A DNA stretch of 29,313 nt from JANPCX01 sp031431125 (GCA_031431125.1 JANPCX010000009.1:1-29313), one strand, 5' to 3'; positions 1-7,865 are shown, counted from the stretch's first letter. Notes: generated by a model from the letters alone, not told the origin. Made by a program: numbers and translations.

Positions 1-36
1 TCTTACTCGTTCCTCTGTTGTTGGCTGTCAAACAGA

Positions 37-121
37 TAACGCCAGCTCATCCAGAAAGTTGCATTCACACGTTGAACAACTGCGCTGGATTTATTTGTTA
101 AACCTCCGAGCGTTGGCGTTA
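37..121. repeat. imperfect inverted repeat near the window start
   Basis: The 18-base arm at 37-54 (TAACGCCAGCTCATCCAG) can pair with CTGGAT at 85-90 and with GAGC..TGGCGTTA at 108-121, leaving two extrahelical bases (112-113) and a larger bulge at 91-107. The right end reads GTTAGGT (118-124), which fits the integron R-box consensus GTTRRRY, but the left end does not give a good RYYYAAC partner. It could be a degenerate attC, a leader hairpin or chance. The rest of 1-396 has no convincing gene. Confidence 0.35.
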
Positions 122-271
122 GGTACGCCCGATTTGCCGGCAACCCAGTGCTGGGGAGTTCGCGCGGCTAGGGGTGTGGACTGGGTTAAATGGGTCTTTG
201 TGCCCGCCCGTTTCCACCCAGCTCCCAATGGCGGCTTGGCAGTAGCGCGTGCTGAACCGCTGGATTTATTT
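83..271 (+). repeat. 14-bp direct repeat pair upstream of the sigma gene
   Basis: CGCTGGATTTATTT occurs at 83-96 and again at 258-271, both followed by a T/A-rich stretch ending in TTAA, 175 bp apart on the same strand. Both copies lie upstream of the ECF sigma gene and the second lies just before a possible -35 element. Seen directly; an operator role is only a possibility. Confidence 0.4.
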
Positions 272-281
272 TTTTTAAGCT

Positions 282-310
282 TTGCAACTTTTACCGCGCA
301 CTTGAGTAAT
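282..310 (+). promoter_or_regulatory. candidate sigma70-type promoter for the ECF sigma/anti-sigma pair
   Basis: TTGCAA (282-287) and AGTAAT (305-310) are separated by exactly 17 bp in an AT-rich patch about 90 bp upstream of the sigma start. The -10 matches only four of six consensus bases, so this is a candidate. An autoregulated ECF promoter could lie nearby but I cannot identify one. Confidence 0.3.
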
Positions 311-396
311 ACAGGGTTGAGCGCTGAAACTGGCGCGCAGGGTTTCTCAACGCGCCAATCCAGTTCTGTGCACGCACAGCGTGGTGCAGAGGGTTT

Positions 397-1002
397 GTGG
401 TGAAAAACCCAGTACTTGCAGATACCGTCGACGCTGCGCTGGTTGCTCGGGCCCAGTGTGGTGAGAACGTTGCGTTCGAAGTGCTGGTCGTGAAGTACCA
501 ACGCCGGATCGCTGCGACGATTCGCCGGTTCGTGCGCGACGATGCCGTCACAGAAGAATTGACACAGGAGGTTTTCTTGAGCGCTTTTCTTGCTTTGACG
601 ACTTTCAAGCCGGATGGTGAATTCGCAGCTTGGCTATTCACGATCGCCCGCAACGCAGCGAGAAGTTACCTGCGCAGTGGGCAAAATCGGCAAGACGATC
701 AGCCCGTTCCAGTGCTCACCGATGCGAGCGACGATGAAAGATTCGGAGCCGCTCCCAGCCCTGAGGAAGAGATCATGGCGCAACAGTTGTTTGAACTCAT
801 TGACACTGAATTCTTAACCCTGCCCGAGGTTCAGCGCAAAGCCCTGGCGATGCGCGAAATCGACGGGCTCGATTACAAAACGATCGCGGTGGCTCTGGGG
901 CAGCCCGTGAATACCGTCAAATCCCACATCTTTCGGGCGCGAGATGCGATTGCCAACCGAGTACGCCCCCATCTTGCACCCACGCGCGACAGGCGCTGGT
1001 AG
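397..1002 (+). CDS. RpoE-like ECF sigma factor
   Basis: This is an extracytoplasmic-function sigma70 of 201 residues that would direct RNA polymerase to a stress regulon. Region 2 spans roughly residues 25-95 and contains ELTQEVFLSAF and AAWLFTIARNAARSYLR. Region 4 spans about 135-190, with LPEVQRKALAMREIDGLDY followed by the recognition helix VNTVKSHIFRARDAI. Start: two adjacent GTG codons (397 and 400) follow an AGAGG-like ribosome site; either may be used. The next gene starts 10 bp after the stop with its own AGGAG and encodes an anti-sigma, the usual arrangement for RpoE/RseA-type pairs. Its position beside BLUF and photolyase genes suggests a role in light or oxidative stress by analogy with Rhodobacter RpoE-ChrR, although the anti-sigma type differs. 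Confidence 0.93.
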   Translation: MVKNPVLADTVDAALVARAQCGENVAFEVLVVKYQRRIAATIRRFVRDDAVTEELTQEVFLSAFLALTTFKPDGEFAAWLFTIARNAARSYLRSGQNRQDDQPVPVLTDASDDERFGAAPSPEEEIMAQQLFELIDTEFLTLPEVQRKALAMREIDGLDYKTIAVALGQPVNTVKSHIFRARDAIANRVRPHLAPTRDRRW

Positions 1003-1012
1003 GAGCCTCACC

Positions 1013-1225
1013 ATGAACGACGCCTCGCGCCTTTTGAACGGTGACCTGACCGATGCCGAGTTGGCAACACTACTTGAACGCCTAAAACACGATGCAGCGC
1101 TGCGTGACGAAATCTCGACACAGCAGCTGATCAGCGATGGCTTGGTTGGACTTTGTTCCCCAGACGACGGCTATACGCTGCGAATCCTTGCAGCATTGCG
1201 CCAAGCGCATCACCGCAAGGCTTGA
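1013..1225 (+). CDS. short soluble RseA/MucA-N-like anti-sigma factor
   Basis: A 70-residue protein that should bind and restrain the ECF sigma factor encoded just upstream. The pattern LLNGDLTDAELATLLERLK, then a helix ending LISDGLVG and a last helix ILAALRQ, resembles the sigma-binding N-terminal domain of RseA. Start ATG 1013 is fixed by AGGAG at 1001-1005. Unlike RseA or MucA (about 195-220 residues) it ends right after this domain, with no transmembrane helix, no periplasmic part and no zinc-binding HxxxCxxC motif. Only 52 bp separate its stop from the convergent BLUF gene, so no lost 3' half is hidden here. Release cannot depend on site-1/site-2 proteolysis at the membrane; the signal is unknown. 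Confidence 0.75.
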   Translation: MNDASRLLNGDLTDAELATLLERLKHDAALRDEISTQQLISDGLVGLCSPDDGYTLRILAALRQAHHRKA

Positions 1226-1277
1226 ACGAAATCTTCTGCAGATCCTTGCCGGGGAGAGTTCCGAGGGTTGGTCGAGT

Positions 1278-1700
1278 TCAGAGGTGCGCTATGTGAACTG
1301 GTCGACCGCGTGCGACCAGTGCGTCGATCCGCGCCATGACCAGCGCGCCGCTTACCGAGTAGGGATCGAACTCTGGCCAGGCAATCTTCGTTTGTGGATC
1401 CACGTCGGACAAACTGACGCTTGCCATAGACCATCCACCGTAGCGCCGCTCGGTAATGCTTTCGCAGTGAAGCAGCTCCAAGTCTTTGTGGCGTTGATCC
1501 GCATGAATACGCGAATACAGACCTGTGACCGTGTTGCGCTCTCCTTCAAGGGCCTGCAAATACACGCCTTGTCCTTCACAGAGCATGCCTGTGACGCCGT
1601 TCTGCACATTCCACGAATGAGCCTTACGCAAGATGGAATCGGTGAGCGCCGCGCTTTGCAGGCCGACCGGTCTGCTCAGGTAGATCAGGCGGATCAACAT
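1278..1700 (-). CDS. stand-alone BLUF blue-light photoreceptor
   Basis: A 140-residue BLUF protein that binds FAD and senses blue light. All diagnostic residues are present with the spacing known from AppA: Tyr7, Asn31, Gln49 (in YLQALEG), Trp90 and Met92 correspond to AppA Y21, N45, Q63, W104 and M106. The motif NGVTGML and a C-terminal helical cap of about 45 residues are also seen. There is no EAL, GGDEF or other output domain, so it is a short PixD/BlrB-like type that must act by protein contact. It is transcribed towards the sigma/anti-sigma pair, with start ATG 1700 behind a weak AGAGA site. Plausible partners are the MerR regulator at 12.5 kb or the anti-sigma; neither can be chosen from sequence. 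Confidence 0.93.
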   Translation of the reverse strand: MLIRLIYLSRPVGLQSAALTDSILRKAHSWNVQNGVTGMLCEGQGVYLQALEGERNTVTGLYSRIHADQRHKDLELLHCESITERRYGGWSMASVSLSDVDPQTKIAWPEFDPYSVSGALVMARIDALVARGRPVHIAHL

Positions 1701-2132
1701 GCTTTAGGTCTCTTTAAAAAAAATTGTTTCGAACTGCCCGTCCAGCCACAAACCGACGTCGATTAATCAAACGCAACCAGCAGCGAAATCATAACAAGCG
1801 GATGGCTCCGGCCGCTTTGAATGACCCTGCCGCGCGCAAATGCAGAGCGGCTTGCGCTCTGTGCTCGGCGGTGTAGGCTCTCTCGCTGAGTCACGACACT
1901 GGGACACTGAACCACTGCCGATCACACATTGCGACAAAGTGTGGCTCGCGCAGTCGATCCTTCAATGGCCCTACTGACCGCTGTACGAGCGAAGTCGAAT
2001 ACCCTCAAAGCTCAGTACGCGTGAGAGCAGAAACCACTGAATATTTCAACATCAGACCATTGAGAAGCGCGTGCTGTCTCTCTGCATCTATCCCGAGCAG
2101 AGTTTATTAACGGTTTGCCCAAGGAAATTCAC
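1701..2132. other. intergenic region between BLUF and fasciclin genes
   Basis: These 432 bp must hold the divergent promoters of the BLUF and fasciclin genes. A perfect 7-bp inverted repeat CAGAGCG/CGCTCTG (1843-1849 and 1855-1861, 5-nt loop) without a T-run is visible. A looser CACACATT/AAAGTGTG pair lies further right, around 1924-1944. I found no convincing coding sequence and no confident promoter. A small RNA or regulator-binding site is possible but unproven. Confidence 0.4.
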
Positions 2133-2546
2133 ATGCATGACATCATCGACACCGCCGTTGCGGCGGGCACTTTCAAGACTCTGGCAGCTGCAGTCACTGC
2201 CGCTGGTTTGGTGGACACGCTCAAGAGCGCTGGTCCTTTCACGGTATTCGCCCCCAGTGATGACGCCTTTGCCAAGTTACCGGCCGGCACGGTGGAAGGC
2301 TTGCTGAAAGATCTTCCTAAGTTGACCGCCATCCTGACCTATCACGTCATCGCGGGTAAGGTCATGGCCACTGACGTGATGGCGATGGACGGTAAAACTG
2401 CCGCTACTGTCAACGGCGCACTTTTGAAGATCAGCACCACAGGGGGCGTGAAGTTGAATGGCGAAGTGAACGTCGTCACCACCGATATCTCGTGCACCAA
2501 TGGCGTGATTCACGTCATCGACTCGGTGCTATTGCCCTCAGCCTGA
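2133..2546 (+). CDS. fasciclin (FAS1) domain protein, cytoplasmic form
   Basis: A single FAS1 domain of 137 residues. The H1 motif is seen in GPFTVFAPSDDAFAKLP, the central TYHVIAGKV segment in the middle, and the H2-like end GVIHVIDSVLLP at the C-terminus. FAS1 domains mediate adhesion or protein contact; bacterial single-domain versions have no established reaction. There is no signal peptide or lipobox, whereas many bacterial homologues are secreted. ATG 2133 is chosen because AAGGA lies 8 bp upstream; an in-frame TTG at 2115 would swallow that site. It is a single-gene unit ending at a strong terminator. Its place in a light-stress neighbourhood is suggestive only. Confidence 0.9.
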   Translation: MHDIIDTAVAAGTFKTLAAAVTAAGLVDTLKSAGPFTVFAPSDDAFAKLPAGTVEGLLKDLPKLTAILTYHVIAGKVMATDVMAMDGKTAATVNGALLKISTTGGVKLNGEVNVVTTDISCTNGVIHVIDSVLLPSA

Positions 2547-2588
2547 CAGCCAGTTTTTCCAGGCCCTTCACGGCCTGCGTTTCACATT

Positions 2589-2620
2589 GCCCGCAAGCCT
2601 ACCGGCCTGCGGGCTTTTTT
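2589..2620 (+). terminator. rho-independent terminator after the fasciclin gene
   Basis: A perfect 7-bp stem GCCCGCA (2589-2595) / TGCGGGC (2608-2614) with a 12-nt loop is followed by six T residues. It starts about 40 bp after the fasciclin stop. There is no matching A-run on the other side, so it acts on the plus strand only and would not stop the long minus-strand operon. Confidence 0.88.
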
Positions 2621-2741
2621 AAGCCGCTGCCCTGTACTCTCGTTGCCCCTTACTGGTACCTGCTCAGGGCCAGACGGCACCAAGTAGCGATGTCTTAGCT
2701 GCAACGGCCACAAAGGCAACCGCTTGCCCGAGGAGGCGAAC

Positions 2742-2876
2742 ATGAGTTTGCTTTATTTGCCCTATGTGCCCAGCCTGCACGAAGACATGATCCTGCGCGG
2801 CCGGCGCATCCTCGTTGACCAGAGTTGGTTTAAGGCTTCGTGGCCAGGGCGGGTGTGGCGACGCACCCTTCGTTGA
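2742..2876 (+). CDS. possible 44-residue small ORF with a strong ribosome site
   Basis: An ATG at 2742 follows a consensus AGGAGG (2731-2736) at 5-nt spacing, one of the best ribosome sites in the window. The reading frame runs 44 codons (starting MSLLYLPYVPSLHEDM, rich in basic residues at the end) to a TGA at 2874. It overlaps the 3' end of the convergent alpha/beta hydrolase gene by 47 bp. I recognise no family. It may be a real small protein, or the 5' stump of a gene whose remainder was replaced by the neighbouring operon. The spacer 2621-2741 shows nothing else. Confidence 0.3.
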   Translation: MSLLYLPYVPSLHEDMILRGRRILVDQSWFKASWPGRVWRRTLR

Positions 2877-3735
2877 TCGTTCGCTGAATCACGCCCCTCA
2901 CCTTGTCGGCTGAATTCCACGGCAAGAAGTGATTTTTACCTTCCAAGATTTCCGTGCGCACGGTGCAGGCACCGGTGAGCCTGGCCTGCATGAAGGGCAC
3001 ATTGGCCACGGGCACCAAATCGTCTTTGTCGCCGTGAACGATGAAGACGCGGGCTTTGATTTGCGGCAGCAAAGTGGCCAGGCGCTCCAGCTCGGGCTTC
3101 AAGGCCATCAACTCCGCGTTGGCATTGCGCATGGCCCGGGGCAACAGCTTGCGCACGGGCCACCACAAGCCCACATGCTGCATGGGGTGGATTTCTTCCA
3201 AGCTCGGATCGAGCGAGGCTGACAACAACACCACTGCCGCGACGGCGCTGGGATGTTCCGCTGCCACTTGCGCCACGATGGGGCCGCCCAGTGAGTGGCC
3301 CAAGAGCACGGCGGGTCGCCCGTCAGTGGGCAGCAAGGCCGCCACGGCGGCCGCTTGCGCCGCCAAACTCGTCAACGCGCCCTCGGGTTCACTGCGGCCA
3401 AAACCGGGGCGGTCCAGCGCCACCACCTCCACACCGGCCGGCGGCTGCAACACATAGTCGGTCCACGAACTGGCCGACCCTGGCGTTCCATGCACGAGGA
3501 TGAGGCGCGGGCCTTTGGCATCTCCCGAGCGCAAGTAACTCAGGGTGGCATTGACGGGCGGCCCCACTCGAATGCTTTGACGATAGGGTTCTGTCATCGC
3601 TGCAGGTGAGGCGGGGCCCGGCGGTGCACAGCCTATGGTTGCCAAGGCCACGCTGATGGCGCTGAGCAGGCGGCCCGGTGCGCCGTGGGGGCGTCCGCGC
3701 TGAAGAGTGGCTGGGGTTTTGTCGGAGTTCAGCAT
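2830..3735 (-). CDS. alpha/beta hydrolase, probable lipoprotein
   Basis: A 301-residue alpha/beta-fold hydrolase. The oxyanion motif HGTPGS, the nucleophile elbow GHSLGG, the acid in VHGDKDDLVP and the catalytic His in GKNHFLPW are all visible, so the enzyme should be active; the substrate cannot be told. The N-terminus has a basic stretch, a hydrophobic run (LLSAISVALATI) and a cysteine in TIGCAPPGP that reads as a lipobox, so it is probably anchored in an envelope membrane facing the periplasm. It is the last gene of the long minus-strand cluster, 66 bp after the di-heme peroxidase gene. No terminator is obvious downstream. Confidence 0.88.
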   Translation of the reverse strand: MLNSDKTPATLQRGRPHGAPGRLLSAISVALATIGCAPPGPASPAAMTEPYRQSIRVGPPVNATLSYLRSGDAKGPRLILVHGTPGSASSWTDYVLQPPAGVEVVALDRPGFGRSEPEGALTSLAAQAAAVAALLPTDGRPAVLLGHSLGGPIVAQVAAEHPSAVAAVVLLSASLDPSLEEIHPMQHVGLWWPVRKLLPRAMRNANAELMALKPELERLATLLPQIKARVFIVHGDKDDLVPVANVPFMQARLTGACTVRTEILEGKNHFLPWNSADKVRGVIQRTINEGCVATPALATKP

Positions 3736-3801
3736 CGGGAGGCCGCCATCTTTGAGGAAATCACCCAGGTAGGTCGGGACGCATAGAATTTTCTGACGGC
3801 C

Positions 3802-5037
3802 TCAGCCGCGCGCGGCCTTGCACGCCGGCAGGTCGCGCGGCCTCCACTGCCTGGCTTTCGGGTCTGACAAGGTGCGCAAAAACGCGACGAGATCGGCCAC
3901 TTCGGCTTCGGTCAACTTCAAAGGCTTCAAGACTTGTTCGCCGTCGGCGTGCAGCCGGTCGAGGTTCAGTTCCGAATAGTGGCGCACCACTGCCTCCAGC
4001 GTGGCGAGTTGGCCGTCGTGCATATAGGGTGCGGTCTCGGCCACATTGCGCAGGCTGGGCACCTTGAACTCGCCGAAGTTGCGGTGAGCGGGCGCCAGGT
4101 GCTGGGTTTTGACTCGGGTCTGCGCATCCGCAGCATCGCTCCACCGCGACAACAAGTTGTAGGGGCTGGCACGCAACTGCTCAATGCCGCCATGGCGGCC
4201 TGCGTCCACCACACCGGGGCGCACAAAAAACGGTACTCCGATGTCGGCGAACTCGCCGTTGCTGAACATCGGGCCATGGTGGCAGGTGCTGCATTGGCCC
4301 TTGCCCACGAACAGACGCAGGCCGCGCTGTGCGTCCACCGGATACCGAGAGGCGGCCTGGCGATCGCCTCGGCCCAAGGCCCGAACAAACTGGTCAAACG
4401 CAGTGGGGCCCGATTGCAAGCTGCCCACAAAAGCACCCAAGGCTTTGGCGGCGTCCACCAAGGCGGCCTCATCAAGCACGGTTTCGGGTTTGCGACCCGT
4501 GCTGCGCTGGTAGCGGCGGCTCAGCTCCGCATCCGTTTGCAGCAGCTGGCGAATGTGGGCACCGCTGCTGGCCATCTCTTGCGGATGGGTCAGGGGTGCG
4601 ATGGCTTGCGACCAGAGGCTGTCAAAAGCGCCGTCCCAGGCCCACCAGCGGCCATGCCCTGCGTTCCACAACGAAGGCGTGTTGCGGCTGAGTGTGTCGC
4701 GGCCCACCGCTCGGGCTTGTCCGTCGGCAAAAGCCAAGCCCGGCACATGGCAACTCGCGCAGGCTAAACGGCCGCCCTCGGACAGGCGAGTGTCAAAAAA
4801 CAAACGCTGCCCCAGGGCCACGGCCTGCGGATTGGTTGCCAGCCCATTGCCCGGGTCACGCGCGGGTGTGGATGAGGTGGCGGGTGGCCAGAGGCCGTGG
4901 CTCTGAATGCGGCGCAACTCTGTGGGCGTGAAATCCAGCAGCACATCAGCAGCGTGAGCAGGCCAAGGCACCGCAGCAGCCAATGCCAGGCTCAGCAGGC
5001 TCCAGCGCAGCCACAAGATAAAAGCGCCGCCCTTCAT
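3802..5037 (-). CDS. MauG/CcpA-type di-heme cytochrome c peroxidase
   Basis: A periplasmic di-heme c-type peroxidase of 411 residues. Two heme-attachment motifs are present: CASCH near residue 93 and CSTCH near 249. The family block ETAPYMHDGQLATLEAVV supplies a likely axial ligand region near the C-terminus. Family members reduce hydrogen peroxide with electrons from small carriers or, as in MauG, oxidise a protein partner. ATG 5037 is preferred because it overlaps the upstream stop as ATGA and gives a clean signal peptide (basic start, LLSLALAAAVPWPAHA); an in-frame ATG at 5061 would add eight residues. A HiPIP encoded at the head of the same gene string could be its electron donor (inference). 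Confidence 0.92.
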   Translation of the reverse strand: MKGGAFILWLRWSLLSLALAAAVPWPAHAADVLLDFTPTELRRIQSHGLWPPATSSTPARDPGNGLATNPQAVALGQRLFFDTRLSEGGRLACASCHVPGLAFADGQARAVGRDTLSRNTPSLWNAGHGRWWAWDGAFDSLWSQAIAPLTHPQEMASSGAHIRQLLQTDAELSRRYQRSTGRKPETVLDEAALVDAAKALGAFVGSLQSGPTAFDQFVRALGRGDRQAASRYPVDAQRGLRLFVGKGQCSTCHHGPMFSNGEFADIGVPFFVRPGVVDAGRHGGIEQLRASPYNLLSRWSDAADAQTRVKTQHLAPAHRNFGEFKVPSLRNVAETAPYMHDGQLATLEAVVRHYSELNLDRLHADGEQVLKPLKLTEAEVADLVAFLRTLSDPKARQWRPRDLPACKAARG

Positions 5038-5465
5038 TCCAACAGCAACTCGTGTGTCCATCGTTTGGGGGGAGTGCCGGCGCCGCCATCAACATCAAAG
5101 CTCAAACGCCAAACCCCGGGCATGTGAAACATCAAGCCTTCAGCGCGATAAGCCCCCGCGCCTGTCAAACGCACCGTGGCCAAGTAGTTCATGCCGTGGC
5201 GGTGGGCGGGCATGTCGGCATCGACTTTGAGCAGCCGCAGCTGGGTCTTTGTGGCCGCTGTGGCAGGACACAAACGCACATCCAGCGAAAAGTGTTGGCC
5301 CACAGCGATGGGGCCAGGCACCGGTGCGAACACGAGCACGGCATCGCTGCCGCGAATTTCTTGTCGTGTGGCCGAAGGCAAACCGTCGCCGCAGGCGGCG
5401 CTCACCGAAAGAGAAATCATCCACAAGGCTGGGCACAGCAGTAGAGCGCCAAGGTGGCGAAACAT
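5034..5465 (-). CDS. secreted FixH/YtkA-like protein
   Basis: A 143-residue protein with a signal peptide (LLLCPALWMISLSVSAACGDG) and one beta-sandwich-like domain. The segment DADMPAHRHGMNY and the end block GLMFHMPGVWRLSFDV match the FixH/YtkA-like pattern seen in envelope proteins of unknown function, often beside cytochrome c genes. The Met/His-rich loop could bind copper (inference). ATG 5465 is chosen because GTGAGG lies 6 bp upstream; an in-frame GTG at 5477 overlaps the preceding stop and cannot be excluded. Its stop overlaps the start of the di-heme peroxidase gene, so the two are probably co-translated and may work together in the periplasm. Confidence 0.75.
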   Translation of the reverse strand: MFRHLGALLLCPALWMISLSVSAACGDGLPSATRQEIRGSDAVLVFAPVPGPIAVGQHFSLDVRLCPATAATKTQLRLLKVDADMPAHRHGMNYLATVRLTGAGAYRAEGLMFHMPGVWRLSFDVDGGAGTPPKRWTHELLLE

Positions 5466-5473
5466 GATCAACC

Positions 5474-6349
5474 TCACCCTTTGACCGCACCAGGACGGGT
5501 CAGGGTTTTGAGCAGGGTCTCGGCATTACGCCAACCTATGCCTTGGGCCACGGCAGCAGGCAAATCGGCCAACCACTCGCGTGAATACCGGGCATGGGCA
5601 GCGATGTAGTGCCAACGTTCGGGGGTGAAGGTGTCGGTGCCGATCATGAAACGGTCGGGGAACTCGGTGAAGGCCTCGCGCCATGCCGCGTCCACTTTGC
5701 CGGCCGTGGCCTGGTCGCCACGAAACGCCAGGTCGCACCACAGGCGGGGGTGGCGGCGCAGCACTTCGCGCACGGCTTCGGGCCGGTCAAAGCCCGAGTG
5801 CGCCCACAGCACCTTGGCCTCGGGCCACTGTTTGAAGAGTTTTTCCACCGCCGCCACATCGGAGTGGGCATGCAAGACCAAACCTTGCTCACGTGCCATG
5901 GCCACCAAACGCTGGGGCACGGGCAAGTCGGCCTCGTCGCCGAACAGATGAAACTCGCCTATGCCCACGTAACGGAACTTGGCCAGCCGCTCTTCCAAAT
6001 AACGCAGCACGCTGTCGTCGCGCACCCACGTGCTGATCTCGCCCCGCGTGCGGTAGGGGCGCAAGGCCGGCACGATCAAGTCAGGCGCTTCGGCCACCAG
6101 CATTTGGGTGCCTTGGTCGTTAGACGAAGAAACAAAAGCGCCGCGCAAACCGGCTTTGCGCAAAATCTCGACCGCTTGTTTGGGCGGCACCAATTCCCAA
6201 GCATCGTGGCTGTAGTGGATGTGCGCATCGAACAGCGGCAAGTCGCTGGCGGCCTGGGCCAGAGGCCCCACGCCCAAAGCCGAGGCGGCCAAGAGGCTTT
6301 GGAATTGACGGCGGCCCATGCGAGCGCTTGCGATTTCACCTTGCTTCAT
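5474..6349 (-). CDS. Tat-exported amidohydrolase-like metal-dependent hydrolase
   Basis: A 291-residue TIM-barrel amidohydrolase-superfamily protein. The metal-site motif DAHIHYSHD is at residues 41-49, followed by further His in LVLHAHSD and LWAHSGFD and the catalytic-type Asp in MIGTDTF. The N-terminus has a twin-arginine motif GRRQFQSLL plus a hydrophobic stretch ending PLAQA, so the folded, probably metal-loaded enzyme should be exported by Tat. The substrate is unknown; the COG2159-like architecture suggests small carboxylated or lactone compounds but that is weak. ATG 6349 has a GGAGA site; the open frame extends further upstream into non-coding-looking sequence. It starts 35 bp after the photolyase stop. 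Confidence 0.83.
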   Translation of the reverse strand: MKQGEIASARMGRRQFQSLLAASALGVGPLAQAASDLPLFDAHIHYSHDAWELVPPKQAVEILRKAGLRGAFVSSSNDQGTQMLVAEAPDLIVPALRPYRTRGEISTWVRDDSVLRYLEERLAKFRYVGIGEFHLFGDEADLPVPQRLVAMAREQGLVLHAHSDVAAVEKLFKQWPEAKVLWAHSGFDRPEAVREVLRRHPRLWCDLAFRGDQATAGKVDAAWREAFTEFPDRFMIGTDTFTPERWHYIAAHARYSREWLADLPAAVAQGIGWRNAETLLKTLTRPGAVKG

Positions 6350-6384
6350 GAACTCTCCACAACAAATGGACCGGCCCATCTTAG

Positions 6385-7854
6385 TCAGAACAACTCGCCT
6401 TGTCCTGCGTCCACGACGCTGCTGCGCCGCTTTTTGACGCGAGAGGGCGGCAAGCCGCTTTTGCGCGAGCCGTGTTTGTTTTGGATTTGAGCCGCTTCGG
6501 TGTGCGCGGTGCTGGACTTTCTCAAACCATACAAGCGTTCTTTGGCCTGTTGAAGTGCGCGCTTTTCGTCGACGATGGGTGGAGGGTAGGCGCTGGTGCC
6601 GAATTCCGGCACCCACTGCCGCACATAGACGCCTTGCGGATCGTGGTCACGCGCTTGTTTGCTGGGCGAGTACATGCGCAAGGTGTTGATGCCCGTGGTG
6701 CCAGACTGCATTTGCATTTGGCTCCAGTGGATGCCGGGCTCAAAGTCTAAAAACTGGCGCGCCAGAAACACGCCCGGTTCGCGCCAGTGCAGCCACAGGT
6801 GGTAGGCGGAAAAACTCACCAGCATGGCCCGCATGCGGAAGTTGAGCCAGCCCGTGGCACGCAACTGACGCATGCAAGCGTCCACCATGGGAAAACCGGT
6901 TTGCCCTTCGCACCAGGCTTGCAGACGCACGCGGTCTAGCTCGCCTTCATTCACACCATCACCGGCACGCAGCCCATCGGCAGACCGCGCGAAATTGCGA
7001 AACTCGATAGAGGGTTGGTCTTCGAGCTTTTGCATGAAGTGGCAATGCCAGCGCAAGCGACCGGCGAAACCGCGCAGGGCATAGGCCAGGCTGCGGTCGG
7101 TCGTCGATGCGATGCAGGCCTCGGTGGCCTGGTGCACGCTGCGCATGGACATCGTGCCAAAAGCCAAATGCGCACTCAAGCGGCTGCAGCCCGCCTCTGC
7201 CGTCAGCGGGCTGGACAAAGCGCGGCGGTAGTCGCGGCCTCGGCCGGCAAGAAAACTGTTCAAAGTCGCCCACGCCGCATGCTCGCCAGCAGCAGGCAAT
7301 GGCGTGGACAAAGGCGCCAGCCCCAAGGAAGTCAACGAGGGCAGCGGGGAAGGTACAAGGCCAGGCGGCGCTTTGAAACCACGGCTGCAATTTACCTCCG
7401 GCGCGTTCATGCGCTGTGCCCAGCGCGCGGCCCAGCCATTGCGGCTTTGCAGCCGCCGCACCACACCGGTTTGCGGCAACTCCGTCCACAACACACCTTG
7501 GTGGCGGCACCAATCGGCCACACGCAGGTCGCGGGCGTAACTCCAGCCTGTGCCGGTTTCTTCATGGCTGAAGAGGTGGCTGAAAACAAACTCGCGCCGC
7601 AGGTCTTGCAGCACCTGGGTCAATTCACCGACTCGAAGCAGCAAAGGCAAACCGCGTTGGGCCAGATCCGCTCGCAAGGCTTCAGCGTTGCTCAAAAAAA
7701 AGGCCACATGGCGCGGATCGCATTCGGGGCTGTCAAGCCACTCCGGCTCAATCACCACCAGGGCAGCGGCGGCCTCGAAGTGTTCTGCCGCCGCCAAGGG
7801 CGCATGGTCGCGCACGCGCAGATCGCGTTTGAACCATACCAGCGCACCGGTCAC
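6385..7854 (-). CDS. photolyase/cryptochrome family flavoprotein
   Basis: A 489-residue photolyase-family protein with an N-terminal antenna Rossmann domain (ALVWFKRDLRVRDHAPL at the start) and a C-terminal FAD-binding domain (GCSRLSAHLAFGTMSMR, TGFPMVDACMRQL, RMYSPSKQARDHDPQGVYVRQWVPEFG). Such proteins repair UV pyrimidine dimers with blue light or act as cryptochromes. The usual WQWAASTG block of CPD photolyases reads HWSQMQMQSGTTGINT, so it is closer to proteobacterial cryptochrome-like photolyases than to E. coli PhrB, and activity is uncertain. Start GTG 7854 follows the SDR stop by 11 bp with GAGG 7 bp upstream; the longer open frame to 8421 lies within the SDR gene. The basic, low-complexity C-terminal tail is unusual. 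Confidence 0.9.
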   Translation of the reverse strand: MTGALVWFKRDLRVRDHAPLAAAEHFEAAAALVVIEPEWLDSPECDPRHVAFFLSNAEALRADLAQRGLPLLLRVGELTQVLQDLRREFVFSHLFSHEETGTGWSYARDLRVADWCRHQGVLWTELPQTGVVRRLQSRNGWAARWAQRMNAPEVNCSRGFKAPPGLVPSPLPSLTSLGLAPLSTPLPAAGEHAAWATLNSFLAGRGRDYRRALSSPLTAEAGCSRLSAHLAFGTMSMRSVHQATEACIASTTDRSLAYALRGFAGRLRWHCHFMQKLEDQPSIEFRNFARSADGLRAGDGVNEGELDRVRLQAWCEGQTGFPMVDACMRQLRATGWLNFRMRAMLVSFSAYHLWLHWREPGVFLARQFLDFEPGIHWSQMQMQSGTTGINTLRMYSPSKQARDHDPQGVYVRQWVPEFGTSAYPPPIVDEKRALQQAKERLYGLRKSSTAHTEAAQIQNKHGSRKSGLPPSRVKKRRSSVVDAGQGELF

Positions 7855-7865
7855 TCGGAACCTCG

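Noticed and set aside
59..403. 114-residue plus-strand open frame before the sigma gene
   Set aside because: No ribosome site, no family features, composition unlike a protein, and it overlaps the repeat-rich leader and the sigma start.
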